Under the pieces are notes generated by a model, which worked only from the letters and a program-made list of their open reading frames with translations, did not search any database and was not told where the DNA came from. Below, in pieces: positions 4,844 through 5,460 of a stretch of DNA of 5,460 nucleotides; the stretch's first letter is position 1; each line of letters starts with the position of its first letter. The position numbers were made by a program, and so were the translations under genes. Origin of the DNA: JASLBX01 sp036374175 (lineage in GTDB: Bacteria > Actinomycetota > Actinomycetes > Jiangellales > Jiangellaceae); contig DASUUH010000096.1 of NCBI GenBank assembly GCA_036374175.1, positions 1-5,460 of the forward strand. Reading direction: 5' to 3'.

Positions 4844-5460
4844 TACACAAGCCGATCCTGGACGGTACGGGCCCGGACAGCACGGCGCGCGAATCAGTCC
4901 GGCGCCGCCGGATCGCTGCGCTGACGGCTGTGGTGGTCACGCTCCTGGTCGCGGTCGGCGGAGCACTGCTGACCGAGGACTCGGTCGGCGGGCTGAATGT
5001 GGCCGTCGAACGAGTGTCGTCCTGGTTCGGCAACACGATCGACGACCTCGGCTCGGTTGTGCCGTTGGGTTTTGCGTTCGCTGCCGGGACGGTGTCCGCG
5101 TTCAACCCGTGCGGATTCCCGTTGCTGCCGACGTACCTCGGGCTCTTCCTCGCAGAAGGGTCCGGCTCGTCCGCCACGCCGGTGCGGCGGCTTGGCCGTT
5201 CGCTCGCGGTCGGCGGCACGGTCACCGCCGGCTTCGTGCTGTTGTTCACCGCCGCCGGTCTGATCTTCGTGCTGGGAACCAATGCCCTGATCAGCTGGCT
5301 GCCCTGGCTGGCGTTAAGCCTGGGCGTAGCGCTGGTGTTTGCCGGCGGCTACCTGATCGCCGGCGGATCGGTGTATACGTCGCTGCCGGAGCGACTTGGT
5401 GCGCGCATCGGCCTCGACCGGCGTGGCCTGCCGGCCTACTTGTTGTTCGGGCTGACCTAC
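4840..5460 (+). CDS. CcdA/DsbD-family transmembrane thiol-electron carrier (3' end outside window)
   Basis: A GTG start overlaps the thioredoxin gene's stop as GTGA, and the frame stays open to the window edge (207 codons). Residues 25-44 form a first membrane segment after an Arg-rich patch, followed by an amphipathic stretch. The CcdA-like core begins at ~73 with FAAGTVSAFNPCGFPLLP and TYLGLFL, where C91 is the first redox cysteine. Further hydrophobic segments lie at ~122-148 and ~150-178, and another begins at ~198. In this family a second cysteine lies ~120 residues after the first. The window stops at YLLFGLTY, just before where it is expected. CcdA/DsbD proteins pass electrons from cytoplasmic thioredoxin to extracytoplasmic thioredoxin-like partners, here most likely the upstream lipoprotein. 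The extra N-terminal segment is unusual compared with minimal CcdA. Whether it serves cytochrome c maturation or a DUF3179 pathway is open. Confidence 0.88.
   Translation, partial: MIHKPILDGTGPDSTARESVRRRRIAALTAVVVTLLVAVGGALLTEDSVGGLNVAVERVSSWFGNTIDDLGSVVPLGFAFAAGTVSAFNPCGFPLLPTYLGLFLAEGSGSSATPVRRLGRSLAVGGTVTAGFVLLFTAAGLIFVLGTNALISWLPWLALSLGVALVFAGGYLIAGGSVYTSLPERLGARIGLDRRGLPAYLLFGLTY

Noticed and set aside
4803..5282. - strand open frame opposite the CcdA-like gene
   Set aside because: It is Thr/Ser/Pro/Arg-rich low-complexity sequence without a start site, while the + strand shows hydrophobic helices and the NPCGF motif.
1..5460. CRISPR array, tRNA, rRNA, insertion sequence
   Set aside because: No regularly spaced direct repeats, cloverleaf, rRNA core sequence, transposase or flanking terminal inverted repeats were seen on either strand.

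Overview
The window looks like GC-rich actinobacterial DNA. GC-ending codons dominate, GTG is used as a start codon, there are two lipoproteins with classical L-A-A-C lipoboxes, and one protein ends in a helix-turn-helix seen in actinobacterial plasmid or integrative-element proteins. This is inference from style and families; no rRNA, tRNA or marker gene is present to fix the taxon.

Left part (1-1663, + strand): the 3' end of an HTH protein that is open to the left edge, then about 300 bp without a convincing gene, then a complete 335-residue metallo-beta-lactamase-fold hydrolase (656-1663). A 154-bp convergent gap follows (1664-1817), holding three short inverted repeats but no clear T-tailed terminator. 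On the - strand, 1818-2525 encodes a Crp/Fnr-family regulator without the phosphate-binding Arg-Ser of cAMP-binding CRP. Its start is best placed at a GTG behind a perfect AGGAGG.

The divergent region (2526-2999) is the most structured DNA here. On the regulator side there are two strong hairpins, with a third just inside the coding region. Between the genes lie two GTGA-N6-TCAC boxes of Crp type and a 25-bp near-perfect palindrome. On the other side a 9-bp hairpin abuts the Shine-Dalgarno of the next gene.

Right part (3000-5460, + strand): a tight operon of a DUF3179 lipoprotein with a CPLC motif, a TlpA/ResA-like thioredoxin lipoprotein with a CPPC active site, and a CcdA/DsbD-type membrane protein cut by the window edge. 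Together they read as a transmembrane thiol relay. Cytoplasmic electrons would pass through the CcdA-like protein to the extracytoplasmic thioredoxin, and perhaps to the cysteine pair of the DUF3179 protein. The divergent Crp-like regulator and the boxes between the two units suggest, but do not prove, that it controls the relay.
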